NCBI GenBank assembly: GCA_045127595.1
Contig: JBGVQS010000027.1
Location: 59,092-123,091, forward strand
Direction: 5' to 3'
Source of the DNA: Scatosoma sp045127595
GTDB lineage: Bacteria > Bacillota > Clostridia > Christensenellales > Borkfalkiaceae
Length of the DNA: 64,000 bases
A program made the position numbers and the translations under genes. This document shows, one piece after another, positions 41,944-51,354 of this stretch (positions are counted from its first letter, which is position 1; each line of letters starts with the position of its first letter). Under the pieces are notes generated by a model. It saw only the letters and a list, made by a program, of their open reading frames with translations, was not told the origin of the DNA and ran no database searches.

Positions 41944-42432
41944 TCAGCTTTCAGCGTAAACGGGCATAATAATTACGTTTCCGGCTACGATTCCCGTTTC
42001 GTTTTTCATCATATTGTAAATCGAAAGCGCCGTATCGTAATTTAATTCTAAAGAATTAATAAATACGTTTACGTTATCCGAATCGGTGGAAACGGAAACG
42101 ACTGCATCGGAAAATCCAAGCGATTTTACCATGTTTTCCAAGACCAACTCCTTTTCCATCGCAGCAACAATATCCATCTTCATTTCCGTCGCTTCTTCGT
42201 ATTTTTCATCCCCCTCGTCATAGAGCGCAATCACGCTGTCAAGCTGAATGAGTTCTTCGTTTCGTGCGGTTGTTCTTTCCGCCCGGTAAGTCGTGAAGTA
42301 ATTTGCGGTCGTAACGCCGCCGTTTTCTACCGCAGCCGTAGCGGTGTTCGCAAAGATGAAATTAAAAATTGCCGTAACCGCTAATAAAAGCACCAACGAC
42401 GACATAACGATCAGTTTCTTTTTATTGTTCAT
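41944..42432 (-). CDS. spoIIIAH: Stage III sporulation protein AH
   Basis: 162 residues. Single N-terminal membrane helix (about 7-28), then the Glu-rich extracellular ring-building domain (YFTTYRAERTTARNEELIQLDSVI.., about 45-69, and a conserved KSLGFSDAVVSV region). In Bacillus it forms the mother-cell half of the feeding-tube channel with SpoIIQ. Last gene of the spoIIIA operon. Confidence 0.92.
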   Translation of the reverse strand: MNNKKKLIVMSSLVLLLAVTAIFNFIFANTATAAVENGGVTTANYFTTYRAERTTARNEELIQLDSVIALYDEGDEKYEEATEMKMDIVAAMEKELVLENMVKSLGFSDAVVSVSTDSDNVNVFINSLELNYDTALSIYNMMKNETGIVAGNVIIMPVYAES

Positions 42433-42448
42433 AATTTTCTCCTTTTTA

Positions 42449-42847
42449 TTACTTTTTTAAATAGATTTTTACCGCGTTTTGTTCCGTACCAAGCGCCGCG
42501 GCAACCGCTTCGCGTATATTCATTGTTACGCGCAAATCTTTCGCTCCTTCACAAACGACGATGATGCCCGTTATTCCTTCTTCCGTTTCGCAAATCATAA
42601 CGCTTGCCTGCCCTACGCCGTCCATTTCGTTTAACAAGCGTTCTACCTTTTTTTCTGCGTCCGTTTGCATATTTGTAACGGTAGACGACGATTTTTTACC
42701 CGTCGCAAAAATTTTCTTGGCTGTAATGATCAAAACCAATGCAAGAAGCAAAATAAAAATGATATCTCTGATTTTATTGTTTCCACGCCAAAAGTTTCTT
42801 TGTTTTAGCGTAAAATTTATATTCGGTTTATTCAAGTAACACCTCAC
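42449..42847 (-). CDS. spoIIIAG: Stage III sporulation protein AG
   Basis: 132 residues, shorter than the about 229 of Bacillus. One membrane helix (about 28-45), then the ring-forming domain with VERLLNEMDGVGQASVMICE and the final IREAVAAALGTEQNAVKIY. The missing part is the inserted loop seen in Bacillus. Overlaps spoIIIAF by 20 bases. Confidence 0.88.
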   Translation of the reverse strand: MRCYLNKPNINFTLKQRNFWRGNNKIRDIIFILLLALVLIITAKKIFATGKKSSSTVTNMQTDAEKKVERLLNEMDGVGQASVMICETEEGITGIIVVCEGAKDLRVTMNIREAVAAALGTEQNAVKIYLKK

Positions 42848-43313
42848 TGCAATAGTTTTTCGTTAGGTATTCCCACATCTCTTCCTTCACCTCCGTATTT
42901 GCATCGGTTTTTACCGATATTTTTGTGATTTTTATCCTTTCCGACTTGTAATATCCGCCTTTTTCGCTTTCTTCAATTTTCCAAGAAAGCTTTAATTTTA
43001 CGTCAACGCCAAACTTTTCTTTTAGATTTAGCGTAAGCGCTTCTTCTGTCGCAAGTATTCTCATTTCACTGTAATACTCTATGAACGACTCGTCCGTTTG
43101 TATGACTGATTGCGTGAAATTTTTTGAAGAAAAAAAATTCCATGAAAACTCCCCTTTGGTAAAAAAATCAATAATCGGCGCGACGATCGCTAGCGTACAT
43201 ACGAGTTTTGTTATCCCGCGTATCAAGCCCGAAGTCTTTCCTTCCGGTAAAATTGCCGCAATCAGCGAACAAACGATTACAATGCCTACTACGGTCAACA
43301 AATATCCGTTCAA
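42828..43313 (-). CDS. spoIIIAF: Stage III sporulation protein AF
   Basis: 161 residues. Two N-terminal membrane helices (about 5-22 and 33-50; LIRGITKLVCTLAIVAPIIDFF) and a soluble ring-like domain with KISVKTDANTEVKEE. Start overlaps spoIIIAE stop by 4 bases (ATGA-type). Confidence 0.88.
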   Translation of the reverse strand: MNGYLLTVVGIVIVCSLIAAILPEGKTSGLIRGITKLVCTLAIVAPIIDFFTKGEFSWNFFSSKNFTQSVIQTDESFIEYYSEMRILATEEALTLNLKEKFGVDVKLKLSWKIEESEKGGYYKSERIKITKISVKTDANTEVKEEMWEYLTKNYCSEVLLE

Positions 43314-44527
43314 AAGAGCGCCTCCGTGGAATATACCATCAAAATTATTGTCAAAAAGTATAGGAACGCCGTAAAGAGTAAGCTTGCGGATAAATAATGT
43401 AAATTGTCAGCAGTTTCTCCTAAAAAATCGGAAATGCGACTATCGCCGAACGGTTGTGCAATCGCCGCGGTCAGCCGTAATAAAACGTTTACGGAAATCA
43501 ATAATACTATGGGCTCAAATAGCGCAAACACAAGCAAAAATATGCTCATTCCCCCAAGCGAATTTTTGATTAAAACGCTACCTGCTACCGCCAAATCAAA
43601 ACCGCCCGATAAAAACCCGCCGACAATGGGAACGCCGTTACCGATTGCATATTTTGCCGCGCGGCGCATAACTCCGTCGTAGCTTGCTGAAGTCAAGCCT
43701 TGTAACGTGAAAAATATCCCAAAAACGGAAACGCATACCCCGATAATCCATTTATTGATACTTTTAAAAAATGCGGTAAATTTTCCAATTTTCAGTTCTT
43801 TCGTTAGGTTGCTTGCCATGGAAAATAAAAGAATTGTAACGCTTAAAGGCAAAACGACGGATTTTATCGTAGAAACGATTGTGCCTGAAAAAAAAGCAAC
43901 CGCAGGACGGTAAATGGATGCGGATAACGTGCTTCCGCTCGTCGCCATTAGCGTGAGCATTAACGGATAAACCGCATGCATTTGCTTTTGCATGGAATCG
44001 ATTGTTTTTTGCGTTTCGGAAAAACACTCAGTCAAAACCACCAAAAGCGGCACGAGCGCAGAGATGAAGGAAATCAAAAATACAATTTCTCCCGAAGACG
44101 TTGCAAGCCGCCCGTTCCCTAAGGAAGAAATGATTCCCGATAATAGTGCAATAGCGGAAATACACGCAAAAGCAGGGAATAATTCGCCTACCTTTTCAAA
44201 TAGAACGCTTAAAAGCTCTTTCCCAAAGCTTGTGTAATCAAACTTTTCCCCTTTTACGTAGTCGATTAATCGCTCCGCTACGTTTTCGTTTGAAAATGCG
44301 CCAAGAGAATCTACATATTCTTGTAGTTCGTCTAAATTTAGCTTTTCAAGTTGCTCCAAGATATTTTCGTTTAGCTTTTCGTCCGACGAGGCGCTAGTAT
44401 CGCTTGCAAACGCAAAAACGTTTCTTGGCGGACAAAAAATTAAAATGCATAAACTTATAAAAATAAAAAGAATTATTAGGCGTTTTTTGTGCCTGTTTTT
44501 ACCCTTAGCAAATTTCTTTCGTTTCAT
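43310..44527 (-). CDS. spoIIIAE: Stage III sporulation protein AE
   Basis: 405 residues with a cleavable-looking N-terminal helix (about 15-38) and about seven further membrane helices. Conserved NGVPIVGGFLSGGFDLAVAGSVLIKNSLG (about 295-323) and PFGDSRISDFLGETADNLHYL (about 360-380). The multispanning component of the mother-cell secretion-like complex. Overlaps spoIIIAD by 4 bases. Confidence 0.92.
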   Translation of the reverse strand: MKRKKFAKGKNRHKKRLIILFIFISLCILIFCPPRNVFAFASDTSASSDEKLNENILEQLEKLNLDELQEYVDSLGAFSNENVAERLIDYVKGEKFDYTSFGKELLSVLFEKVGELFPAFACISAIALLSGIISSLGNGRLATSSGEIVFLISFISALVPLLVVLTECFSETQKTIDSMQKQMHAVYPLMLTLMATSGSTLSASIYRPAVAFFSGTIVSTIKSVVLPLSVTILLFSMASNLTKELKIGKFTAFFKSINKWIIGVCVSVFGIFFTLQGLTSASYDGVMRRAAKYAIGNGVPIVGGFLSGGFDLAVAGSVLIKNSLGGMSIFLLVFALFEPIVLLISVNVLLRLTAAIAQPFGDSRISDFLGETADNLHYLSASLLFTAFLYFLTIILMVYSTEALF

Positions 44528-44916
44528 AATAAATTTAAAAAACCGCCGATCAACGTCAATACGCTTTGTATAATCGGCAAAGATAACAAAACGATGGTAA
44601 TTTTTCCCGCAAGGATAATTTTATCCGCAACGGCACTGCTGCCAAAATCAGTCAAAATCCCTGCGCCAAATTCCGTAAGATACCCTATTCCTACAATTTT
44701 TAAAAGAATTTTTATCAACTCGTTTTTTAAACCAGTCTTTTCTCCTAAAAGAACGAACAAGGCGAAGGTCTTTTGCATGGAATCGACGATAAAAAGTAAA
44801 ATGATAATAACGCCTGTAACCGTTACAGCAAAAGACAATTCGGGTTTTGTTGTTTTTAATAAAACCGAACTGATTGCGGTGATAAATCCTACCCCGATAA
44901 TTTTTACAATTTCCAT
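44524..44916 (-). CDS. spoIIIAD: Stage III sporulation protein AD
   Basis: 130 residues from the ATG at 44916 (MEIVKIIGVGF), which has a GGCGG-type ribosome binding site; the frame is open further upstream across the spoIIIAC gene but the family begins here. Four membrane helices; TGLKNELIKILLKIVGIGYLTEFGAGILTDFG is the diagnostic stretch (about 63-94). Confidence 0.92.
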   Translation of the reverse strand: MEIVKIIGVGFITAISSVLLKTTKPELSFAVTVTGVIIILLFIVDSMQKTFALFVLLGEKTGLKNELIKILLKIVGIGYLTEFGAGILTDFGSSAVADKIILAGKITIVLLSLPIIQSVLTLIGGFLNLL

Positions 44917-44929
44917 TATTTCACCGCCT

Positions 44930-45130
44930 TTATTGCGTAAAATCAAACATACTTTTAATCTGTGAAAATAAATCTCCGACCATTGTAACGACAAGCGCCA
45001 AAACCAAAATTAAGCCTGCAATGCTAACCAAGGTAGCAATGTCGTCGCGGTCGGACTTTTTTAAAATTTGGCATATGATTGTGATGATCATTCCCATCGC
45101 CGCCATTTTAAATAAAATACTGATATCCAT
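44930..45130 (-). CDS. spoIIIAC: Stage III sporulation protein AC
   Basis: 66 residues, two membrane helices (about 5-22 and 33-52) separated by KKSDRDDIATLVS. Length and helices fit the family exactly. Lies between spoIIIAB and spoIIIAD. Confidence 0.92.
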   Translation of the reverse strand: MDISILFKMAAMGMIITIICQILKKSDRDDIATLVSIAGLILVLALVVTMVGDLFSQIKSMFDFTQ

Positions 45131-45147
45131 GCTTTCTTTCCTTTTGA

Positions 45148-45654
45148 TTACAGTATCAAGATCAATATAAACAGTCCGAATAAAAATCCCATTTTTACGT
45201 ATAAATCTGCATATTTTTTATAGGTAGCAACCGCCTCGCTTTGCAGTGCGTTCAATTCCCCGTTCATAGTGGAAAAGTAGCTTTTTTGCGAGGCGGAATC
45301 CCCTTTTCCCAACATGGAAAAATAGTTTTCTATCGTCTTTTTTTCGCTCTCTTTTAAAAAAGAATAGTCCAAGGAATTTAAAAGCGAATACCCCATCACG
45401 TCTTTACTTTTTCCGATTTCTATGTAGGTAAAATAATCCGTAAGCAGCGTTTGAAATTCGCCTTTGTAAACGTATTGAACTGAGAATTCCTTTAAAGGTC
45501 GTTTATAATAACTGACTTCGTTTAAAAAACGCTCGTTAAAGACTTTTAACTGCATAAAAAAAAGTTTTCTTTGGCGAAATTTTTTTGCTAAATAATAGCC
45601 GAGAAAGCTTGTAAATGCAACAATGGCAATTCCCATAAAAAATTTAGCCATCAT
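45148..45654 (-). CDS. spoIIIAB: Stage III sporulation protein AB
   Basis: 168 residues with an N-terminal membrane helix (about 4-23), a helical soluble body (LKVFNERFLNEVSYYKRPLKEF near 37-58) and a C-terminal membrane helix. In the usual place after spoIIIAA, overlapping its end by 11 bases. It resembles a type II secretion GspF fragment in known structures. Confidence 0.9.
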   Translation of the reverse strand: MMAKFFMGIAIVAFTSFLGYYLAKKFRQRKLFFMQLKVFNERFLNEVSYYKRPLKEFSVQYVYKGEFQTLLTDYFTYIEIGKSKDVMGYSLLNSLDYSFLKESEKKTIENYFSMLGKGDSASQKSYFSTMNGELNALQSEAVATYKKYADLYVKMGFLFGLFILILIL

Positions 45655-46516
45655 TGCATATTTCCTCCACTCGTCCGTTTATTTTTTGATATACTCGCTT
45701 GATTTTTCCTATTTTTAAATCGTCTAAGAATACAAATACGTCAAATATATTCAATAAATTTTCCGATAGATACTCTATTTTTGAAAAATGCGCGGATGCA
45801 ATTACCTTTACGCCTGCTTTAACGGCATTGTCAAGAGAAACGACGTCCGCTTCGGTAAGCTCGTCCGTTATTATAATATCGGGACGAAGTGCGCGGATTC
45901 CTGCAATAAACGCCGTTTTTTTGTCGGAAAAACGCACAACGTCTACATTATCGCCTACTTCGCCGCACGAAATTTCTCCACGCTCGTCGCATATTAGTAA
46001 GTTTTTTTGTGTTTTTTGGCTGATAATTAAGGATAAATCTCTTAATATTGTCGTCTTACCTAATCCCGGTGGAGACATCAGTAATAGGTTTTGTACTCTA
46101 TCTGACATATATCTATGAAAAATTTCTTTTCCACTCCCCTTAATCTCATGCGGAATACGAATGCATACGGAAGAAAAATTTCGTATCGTTAGCGGTTGTC
46201 CTTTCTCAAAGACATATTTCCCAGCTAAGCCTAATCTTTCTCCGTGTTTGGCAGTTATAAAGCCTTGCTTTAATTGCTCTTCAATAGAATATACGGAATA
46301 ATTCCCTGCCTTATAAATACATTCTTCTATTTCACTTTCACTTGCTTTGAGCGCCTGCTCCCTATTTGTTACAATGCCGTATTCTCCCAAATAACGGTAT
46401 ACGCCGTCGTAATTAACGCTGATTGGCTTATTTGCCCGCAAACGTAATTCGTAAACGTATTGCATATTCACGTTTTTTAATGCATTTTTGATTGTGAAAG
46501 GGATAAATTCCAACAT
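45644..46516 (-). CDS. spoIIIAA: Stage III sporulation protein AA (ATPase)
   Basis: 290 residues from the ATG at 46516 (MLEFIPFTIKNAL), which matches the family N-terminus. The same frame extends to 46654, but that part runs through the htpG terminator and is probably not translated in this way. A secretion-ATPase-like protein: EIRLR-type YELRLRANKP near 22-31, Walker A SPPGLGKTTILRDL (about 144-157) and ICDERGEI (about 174-181). Probably powers the SpoIIIA channel. No clear ribosome binding site precedes 46516; a CATATAGT box just upstream resembles a sigma-E -10, as expected for a mother-cell operon. Confidence 0.9.
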   Translation of the reverse strand: MLEFIPFTIKNALKNVNMQYVYELRLRANKPISVNYDGVYRYLGEYGIVTNREQALKASESEIEECIYKAGNYSVYSIEEQLKQGFITAKHGERLGLAGKYVFEKGQPLTIRNFSSVCIRIPHEIKGSGKEIFHRYMSDRVQNLLLMSPPGLGKTTILRDLSLIISQKTQKNLLICDERGEISCGEVGDNVDVVRFSDKKTAFIAGIRALRPDIIITDELTEADVVSLDNAVKAGVKVIASAHFSKIEYLSENLLNIFDVFVFLDDLKIGKIKRVYQKINGRVEEICNDG

Positions 46517-46565
46517 TGATATACTATATGCAACGGCTTGTACAATTAGAACGTTTACAAAAGAA

Positions 46566-46595
46566 AAACAGCCGCATTTCTTCATGCGACTGTTT
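46566..46595 (-). terminator. Intrinsic terminator of htpG
   Basis: On the minus strand AAACAGTCGCAT / ATGCGGCTGTTT stem with a T-rich tail, between htpG and spoIIIAA. Confidence 0.82.
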
Positions 46596-46610
46596 GTCTG
46601 TTTTTTCTTT

Positions 46611-48443
46611 TTATTTTTGACTGTAATTATAAAGGATTTCCGTGCTCTTTGCAAGAAAATCAGACAGTTCTTCGGGGGAAAGCTTTTTAAAGGAAAGCAT
46701 TGCCAAATAGTAAATTTGATTGACGATCAGTTTTTGTTTTTCTTCGTCCTGTGTTAAAAGCTCGGAAATAACAGGATTCGTCAAATTCAATACGAGGGTT
46801 GCATTTTTAGAAGGATCCGTTTCTTCCATACCGTAGAAACCGTTCATTTCGGACATACGGCGCATAAATTCTTCTACGTTGATAATCGCAGGCGTTTTTC
46901 CCGTCTTAAATTTTTCGGCTTTAATGCTGATTTCTTTGTTGTCAAGATGCTTTTTGAAGGCTTCAATAATATCTTTTCCCTCGTCTTCCTTGCAAGCTTC
47001 CGTACTCTTTAACGCTCCGTCAATATCCGCGTCAATACGCAAGAAACGACACTTTTTCGGGTTTTTATATTCGATAAAGGTTACAAAATGAGAATCAAGA
47101 TAGGTATCGCAAATCAAAGCGTCAAGCCCTGCGTCTTTAAACATGGAAATATATTGCGCTTGTTGCGCTTCATCCGATACGTAATAAATCGGCGTGGGCT
47201 GTTTACCTTCTTTAAGTTCTTCTTCCGTAAGCTCTAAGCCAAAACAATCAATCAAAGGCTTATATTCGCCGTTCAAATTCTTAAAAATAATGATTTTTTC
47301 TACTTTTTCATAGAAATCATTGTCTTTTAAGCAGCCAAATTTAATAAACGTTGAAACGTCTTTCCAGCACTTTTCATACTGTTCACAGTCGTTATTATAT
47401 AAGGAAGTAAGTTTATCCGCAACCTTTTTAGTGATATGCTTGGAAATTTTTTGTACCTGCTTATCATTTTGTAAAAAGCTTCTAGATACGTTCAAAGGAA
47501 TATCGGGACAATCAATTACCCCGTTCAACAACATAAGAAATTCGGGAATAACTTCCTTGATATTATCCGCGATAAATACTTGGTTACAATAGAGTTTTAC
47601 TTGCCCCTTTTCAAGCTGTACTTGCGTCTTTTTCACTTGCGGGAAGTACAGAATCCCTTTTAAATTAAAGGGATAGTCCATATTCAAATGAATCCAAAAC
47701 AGCGGTTCTTTATAATCCGCAAACGTTTCACGATAGAATTCCTTATATTCTTCGTCTGTACACTCTTTCGGATCTTTTAAGTAAAGCGGTTTCGTGTCGT
47801 TGATCGGTTTATCCGAGTCGTTTCCCTTAGGATTAAGGTAAATATTATACGGCATGAAAGAGCAATATTTGCGCAACAGTTCACGAACACGGTATTCTTT
47901 TAAGAATTCTTCTTCGCCTTCCGCAATATGCAATACGATTTTTGTGCCGCGATTTTCCTTTGCTCCGTCTGAAAGCTTATAAGTGGAATTACCGTCTGAT
48001 TCCCATTGAACAGCAGATTCATTTTTATAGCTTTTCGTTTCAATTTCAACGTTTTCCGATACCATATACGCCGAATAGAAGCCGAGCCCGAAATGCCCGA
48101 TAATACCATCTCCCGACGCATTTTCATATTTATGAAGAAAGTCAGCCGCGCCGGAAAAGGCAATTTGCGTGATGTATTTTTCTACTTCGTCCGCGGTCAT
48201 ACCGATACCGTTGTCTTCAACTGTCAAAGTTTTTGCCTTTTCGTCAACAAAGACGTTAATGCGATATTCGTCGTCCGTTTTAACAGCTTCGCCCATATCG
48301 ATCAGCTTTTTATGCTTCGTAATAGCGTCTACGCCGTTTGCTACGATTTCACGAAGAAAAATATCTTTATCCGAATACAGCCATTTTTTAATAATTGGCA
48401 TCATATTTTCGCTTGAAATTTTTATCTTGCCTTTCTTTTCCAT
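46611..48443 (-). CDS. htpG: Molecular chaperone HtpG (Hsp90)
   Basis: 610 residues. N-terminal ATPase (GHKL) domain: REIVANGVDAI (about 32-42), DNGIGMT (about 78-84), GHFGLGFYSAYMV (about 116-128). Middle and C-terminal dimerisation domains are complete. ATP-dependent chaperone of stress and protein folding. Start has TAGGAGTG. Ends at its own terminator before spoIIIAA. Confidence 0.95.
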   Translation of the reverse strand: MEKKGKIKISSENMMPIIKKWLYSDKDIFLREIVANGVDAITKHKKLIDMGEAVKTDDEYRINVFVDEKAKTLTVEDNGIGMTADEVEKYITQIAFSGAADFLHKYENASGDGIIGHFGLGFYSAYMVSENVEIETKSYKNESAVQWESDGNSTYKLSDGAKENRGTKIVLHIAEGEEEFLKEYRVRELLRKYCSFMPYNIYLNPKGNDSDKPINDTKPLYLKDPKECTDEEYKEFYRETFADYKEPLFWIHLNMDYPFNLKGILYFPQVKKTQVQLEKGQVKLYCNQVFIADNIKEVIPEFLMLLNGVIDCPDIPLNVSRSFLQNDKQVQKISKHITKKVADKLTSLYNNDCEQYEKCWKDVSTFIKFGCLKDNDFYEKVEKIIIFKNLNGEYKPLIDCFGLELTEEELKEGKQPTPIYYVSDEAQQAQYISMFKDAGLDALICDTYLDSHFVTFIEYKNPKKCRFLRIDADIDGALKSTEACKEDEGKDIIEAFKKHLDNKEISIKAEKFKTGKTPAIINVEEFMRRMSEMNGFYGMEETDPSKNATLVLNLTNPVISELLTQDEEKQKLIVNQIYYLAMLSFKKLSPEELSDFLAKSTEILYNYSQK

Positions 48444-48486
48444 AAGTAATCACTCCTAAAAATTTTTTTAACAATTATTTATAAAC

Positions 48487-48525
48487 AAAAAAGCTCGCCT
48501 TTAATCAATAAAAGCAAGCTTTTTA
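48487..48525 (-). terminator. Intrinsic terminator after ispH-rpsA
   Basis: On the minus strand AAAAAGCTTGCTTTTA pairs with TTAAAGGCGAGCTTTTTT around a short loop. Confidence 0.8.
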
Positions 48526-48550
48526 TTATATTTAATGGTATCTAAAACAA

Positions 48551-50629
48551 TCAGGAGTTCTTATTCAACAAATCTGCAATAGACACACCGCCAAGACCGC
48601 CTTCGTTCCATTCGGTAACTTCGTCAGCAGGCTTTTGCACTCTGGGTTTTCTAACCTTTTCCTTTACTTCGCCGTCTTCCACTTTGGGAGCTCTAGGTTT
48701 TCTTTCAAGATTTTCAGGCTTCGGTTCAAGTGCTTTGATCGAAAGCGTCATCTTCTTTTCTGCGCAATCAAGCTTCAAAATCTTAGCATCAATTTCTTGA
48801 CCGATCGTAAGTGCGGTCGTAGGATTTTCAAGGAATTCGTGAGAAATTTGGGAAACATGAACAAGACCGTCAATTCCCTTTTCAACTTCTACGAATGCAC
48901 CGAAAGGTACGATTCTTACAACTTTGCCATGGATAACGTCGCCTTCTGCATATTTTTCAGCTGCGAGATCCCAAGGCTGTGCTTGAAGTTGCTTATAACC
49001 GATGGAAACTTTCTTTGATTCTTCGTCGATTTTAAGTACTTTAAATTCATACTTCTTACCGATTTCGAGAACGTCGGTAACAGCTTTAACACCCGTCCAG
49101 GAAAGGTCGGAAATGTGCGCAAGACAATCGAAACCGTTTACGGAAACGAATGCGCCGAAGGAAGTAACGCGTTCTACTTTACCTTCTACAACGTCGTCAA
49201 CGTGAACAGACGCGAAGAATTCAGCTTCTTTTGCCGCTTTTGCAGCTTCCTTAGCAGCCTTTTCTTCTTCGATAATTACGCGCTGCGAAGCGATAATTTC
49301 TTTTCTTCTTTCGGTCTTAATTTCGATAAGACGAAGACGAAGTTTCTTGCCTACGTACTTGTCGAGTTCTTTTACATAGCCCGAACGAATTTCACGAGCG
49401 GGTACGAATACGGTATAAGAACCGAGTTCAGACGTCAAACCGCCTTTGTTGAAACCGCTACAAACGACTTCGAATTCTTTCCCTTCTTTGATGTCGGCAA
49501 TAGTAGCTTCTTCTTCCTTGATTGCCTTAATTTGCTTTTGGGAAAGCTTCACGGGGTTGATTGCTACAACCATAAGTTCGATTTCTTCACCAAGTTTCGC
49601 ATTGAAATCGTCTTTGTTGTAAACTTCGCAGTCTACTTCGTCCTTGTCGAGGATAATTTCCTTCTTTGCAAGGGGGAGCAATACTGCAACACCCGAATCG
49701 TCCGCCGACGAAATCGTAGCCGTAATCAACTGTCCTTTTTTGAACTTAGGTTGACTGTCCATGTTCGCAACAACTTCTGCCATCGTTGCTTTTGCTTCTG
49801 TTTCCATTTCCATTTTTGATAGAACCTCCTGAGTTTGCGCGTTAGGGGTGCTAGCACCCGTAACAATACCTACCTTTTTAAATCTTTTGATTGTTTTATA
49901 ATTTAGATCGGCAGAACTCGCCAAACGAATTACGTTCGGACAATTCTTCGCGCAGATATCGTAGAGCTTATTGGTGTTGCTGCTATTTAGCCCTCCGATA
50001 ACCAAAATTGCGTCGCATTGTTTCGATAATTCGTCCGCTTCATTTTGTCGTCCTATAGTAGTATAGCAAATTGTTTGAAAAACTTCAACTGTTTTTCCCC
50101 ATAAATTCTTAAGAATTTTAATAATTTTTTCAAATTTTTCCTTGGAAAAGGTTGTTTGGGATACTACACAGTACTCTTTTTCGGGTAAAATTGAGAAATT
50201 TTCCTCTTCAGACGAAAAAACGAACGCTTGACCGTTACACCATCCGTTAAGCCCGATAACCTCGGGATGACTCTTTTCGCCGATGATAATTATTCCTTTC
50301 CCCTGCCGATATTGCTCGTCGACAATCTTTTGCGTTCTGTGTACAAATTCACAGGTGCAATCTTCGACGACAATATGCCTTTTGGCACATTCTTCGTATA
50401 CAGATTTTCCTACTCCATGCGAGCGAATAATTAGCGTCGCTCCTTCGGGAACGTCTTCCAAGCGCTCTACCGTTTTGATTCCGCGCGTAGTAATTTGGCG
50501 TATCACGTCGGGGTTATGAATAATTTCCCCGAAAATATACGTATTTTGAACTTCTATAGACATAGCGGTATCTACGGCTTTTTTTACTCCGTGGCAAAAA
50601 CCGCCCTTTTTCGCGATAATAATTTCCAT
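48551..50629 (-). CDS. ispH: Fusion of HMBPP reductase (IspH) and ribosomal protein S1
   Basis: 692 residues. Residues 1-280 are IspH, the [4Fe-4S] enzyme for the last MEP-pathway step: cluster cysteines Cys12 (GFCHGV), Cys93 (EDCTCEFV) and Cys188 (QTICYTT), with IIRSHGV and VSQTTFS. Residues from about 295 hold four S1 RNA-binding repeats, the first degenerate, then VFVPAREIRSGYV, SFGAFVSVNGFDCLAHISDLS and PFGAFVEVEKGIDGLVHVSQIS. A basic tail follows. The fusion is known from Clostridia and joins isoprenoid synthesis with mRNA binding at the ribosome in one chain. plsC precedes it by 3 bases and cmk lies before that. Confidence 0.94.
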   Translation of the reverse strand: MEIIIAKKGGFCHGVKKAVDTAMSIEVQNTYIFGEIIHNPDVIRQITTRGIKTVERLEDVPEGATLIIRSHGVGKSVYEECAKRHIVVEDCTCEFVHRTQKIVDEQYRQGKGIIIIGEKSHPEVIGLNGWCNGQAFVFSSEEENFSILPEKEYCVVSQTTFSKEKFEKIIKILKNLWGKTVEVFQTICYTTIGRQNEADELSKQCDAILVIGGLNSSNTNKLYDICAKNCPNVIRLASSADLNYKTIKRFKKVGIVTGASTPNAQTQEVLSKMEMETEAKATMAEVVANMDSQPKFKKGQLITATISSADDSGVAVLLPLAKKEIILDKDEVDCEVYNKDDFNAKLGEEIELMVVAINPVKLSQKQIKAIKEEEATIADIKEGKEFEVVCSGFNKGGLTSELGSYTVFVPAREIRSGYVKELDKYVGKKLRLRLIEIKTERRKEIIASQRVIIEEEKAAKEAAKAAKEAEFFASVHVDDVVEGKVERVTSFGAFVSVNGFDCLAHISDLSWTGVKAVTDVLEIGKKYEFKVLKIDEESKKVSIGYKQLQAQPWDLAAEKYAEGDVIHGKVVRIVPFGAFVEVEKGIDGLVHVSQISHEFLENPTTALTIGQEIDAKILKLDCAEKKMTLSIKALEPKPENLERKPRAPKVEDGEVKEKVRKPRVQKPADEVTEWNEGGLGGVSIADLLNKNS

Positions 50630-50632
50630 ACG

Positions 50633-51343
50633 TTATGCCTTACGCTTTTTTTTGCTTTCAAGATATTCCGTATGACGTTTACGCATATCGACCATTAAAT
50701 CCCAAAGTTTTCCATCAATAAGTTCATAATCTTCTTCGGTGAGTTTTTTATCGTAATATTCGGACAGCTCAAAAGCATCGCCGATTAAAACGTGCGTTTT
50801 ACGGAAAAAACGCGGTTTTTTATACGTCATAATAGGAATAATCGGCGCTTTGGCTTTGATGGCAAGCGCTGCTGCACCATGACGGAACGGCAACATCTCT
50901 GCGTCCGTTTTATTGCGTGTTCCCTCGGGAAAAATACAAATTTTTTCTCCATTTTTTAAGCATTTGAAGCAATCAAGCACCGCACGTACGTCGTTGCCGT
51001 CTCGATTTGCCGAAATTCCTTTTACTTTACGAAGAACCGCGCCTATAATGGGGGCGTCGAAAGATTCTTTTTTAGCGAGATAGTGAATCCCCTCCCACGT
51101 CGTAGCGGCTGAATATACGGGATCCATCAAGCAATAATGATTGCAAACATAAACGCAAGCGCCATCTTTTACCTTACGATTTCCATAAAAGCGAAAAGGT
51201 TTTACGAGCCAAAAAATCGGGATAATAATTATCCTCAAAAGATTCAAAATGGGCATAATATGTTTGCCCTTTTTGTTGGCTTTAACCGTAATTGTTTTAG
51301 CTTTTTTCTTTTTCTGCATTTTGCTAACGTTCTTTTCTTCCAT
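50633..51343 (-). CDS. plsC: 1-acyl-sn-glycerol-3-phosphate acyltransferase
   Basis: 236 residues. Second acylation in phosphatidic acid synthesis. One membrane helix (about 31-50) after a very basic N-terminus; catalytic H-x4-D is His69-Asp74 (NHYCLMD); FPEGTR near 138 binds the phosphate. Situated between cmk and the ispH-rpsA fusion, the same cmk-plsC-ispH order as in other Clostridia. Confidence 0.92.
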   Translation of the reverse strand: MEEKNVSKMQKKKKAKTITVKANKKGKHIMPILNLLRIIIIPIFWLVKPFRFYGNRKVKDGACVYVCNHYCLMDPVYSAATTWEGIHYLAKKESFDAPIIGAVLRKVKGISANRDGNDVRAVLDCFKCLKNGEKICIFPEGTRNKTDAEMLPFRHGAAALAIKAKAPIIPIMTYKKPRFFRKTHVLIGDAFELSEYYDKKLTEEDYELIDGKLWDLMVDMRKRHTEYLESKKKRKA

Positions 51344-51354
51344 AATTTTTCCCT

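Noticed and set aside
49115..49819. 234-codon plus-strand frame opposite ispH-rpsA
   Set aside because: Antisense shadow of the S1 repeats, with Phe/Arg-rich nonsense composition and no start signal.
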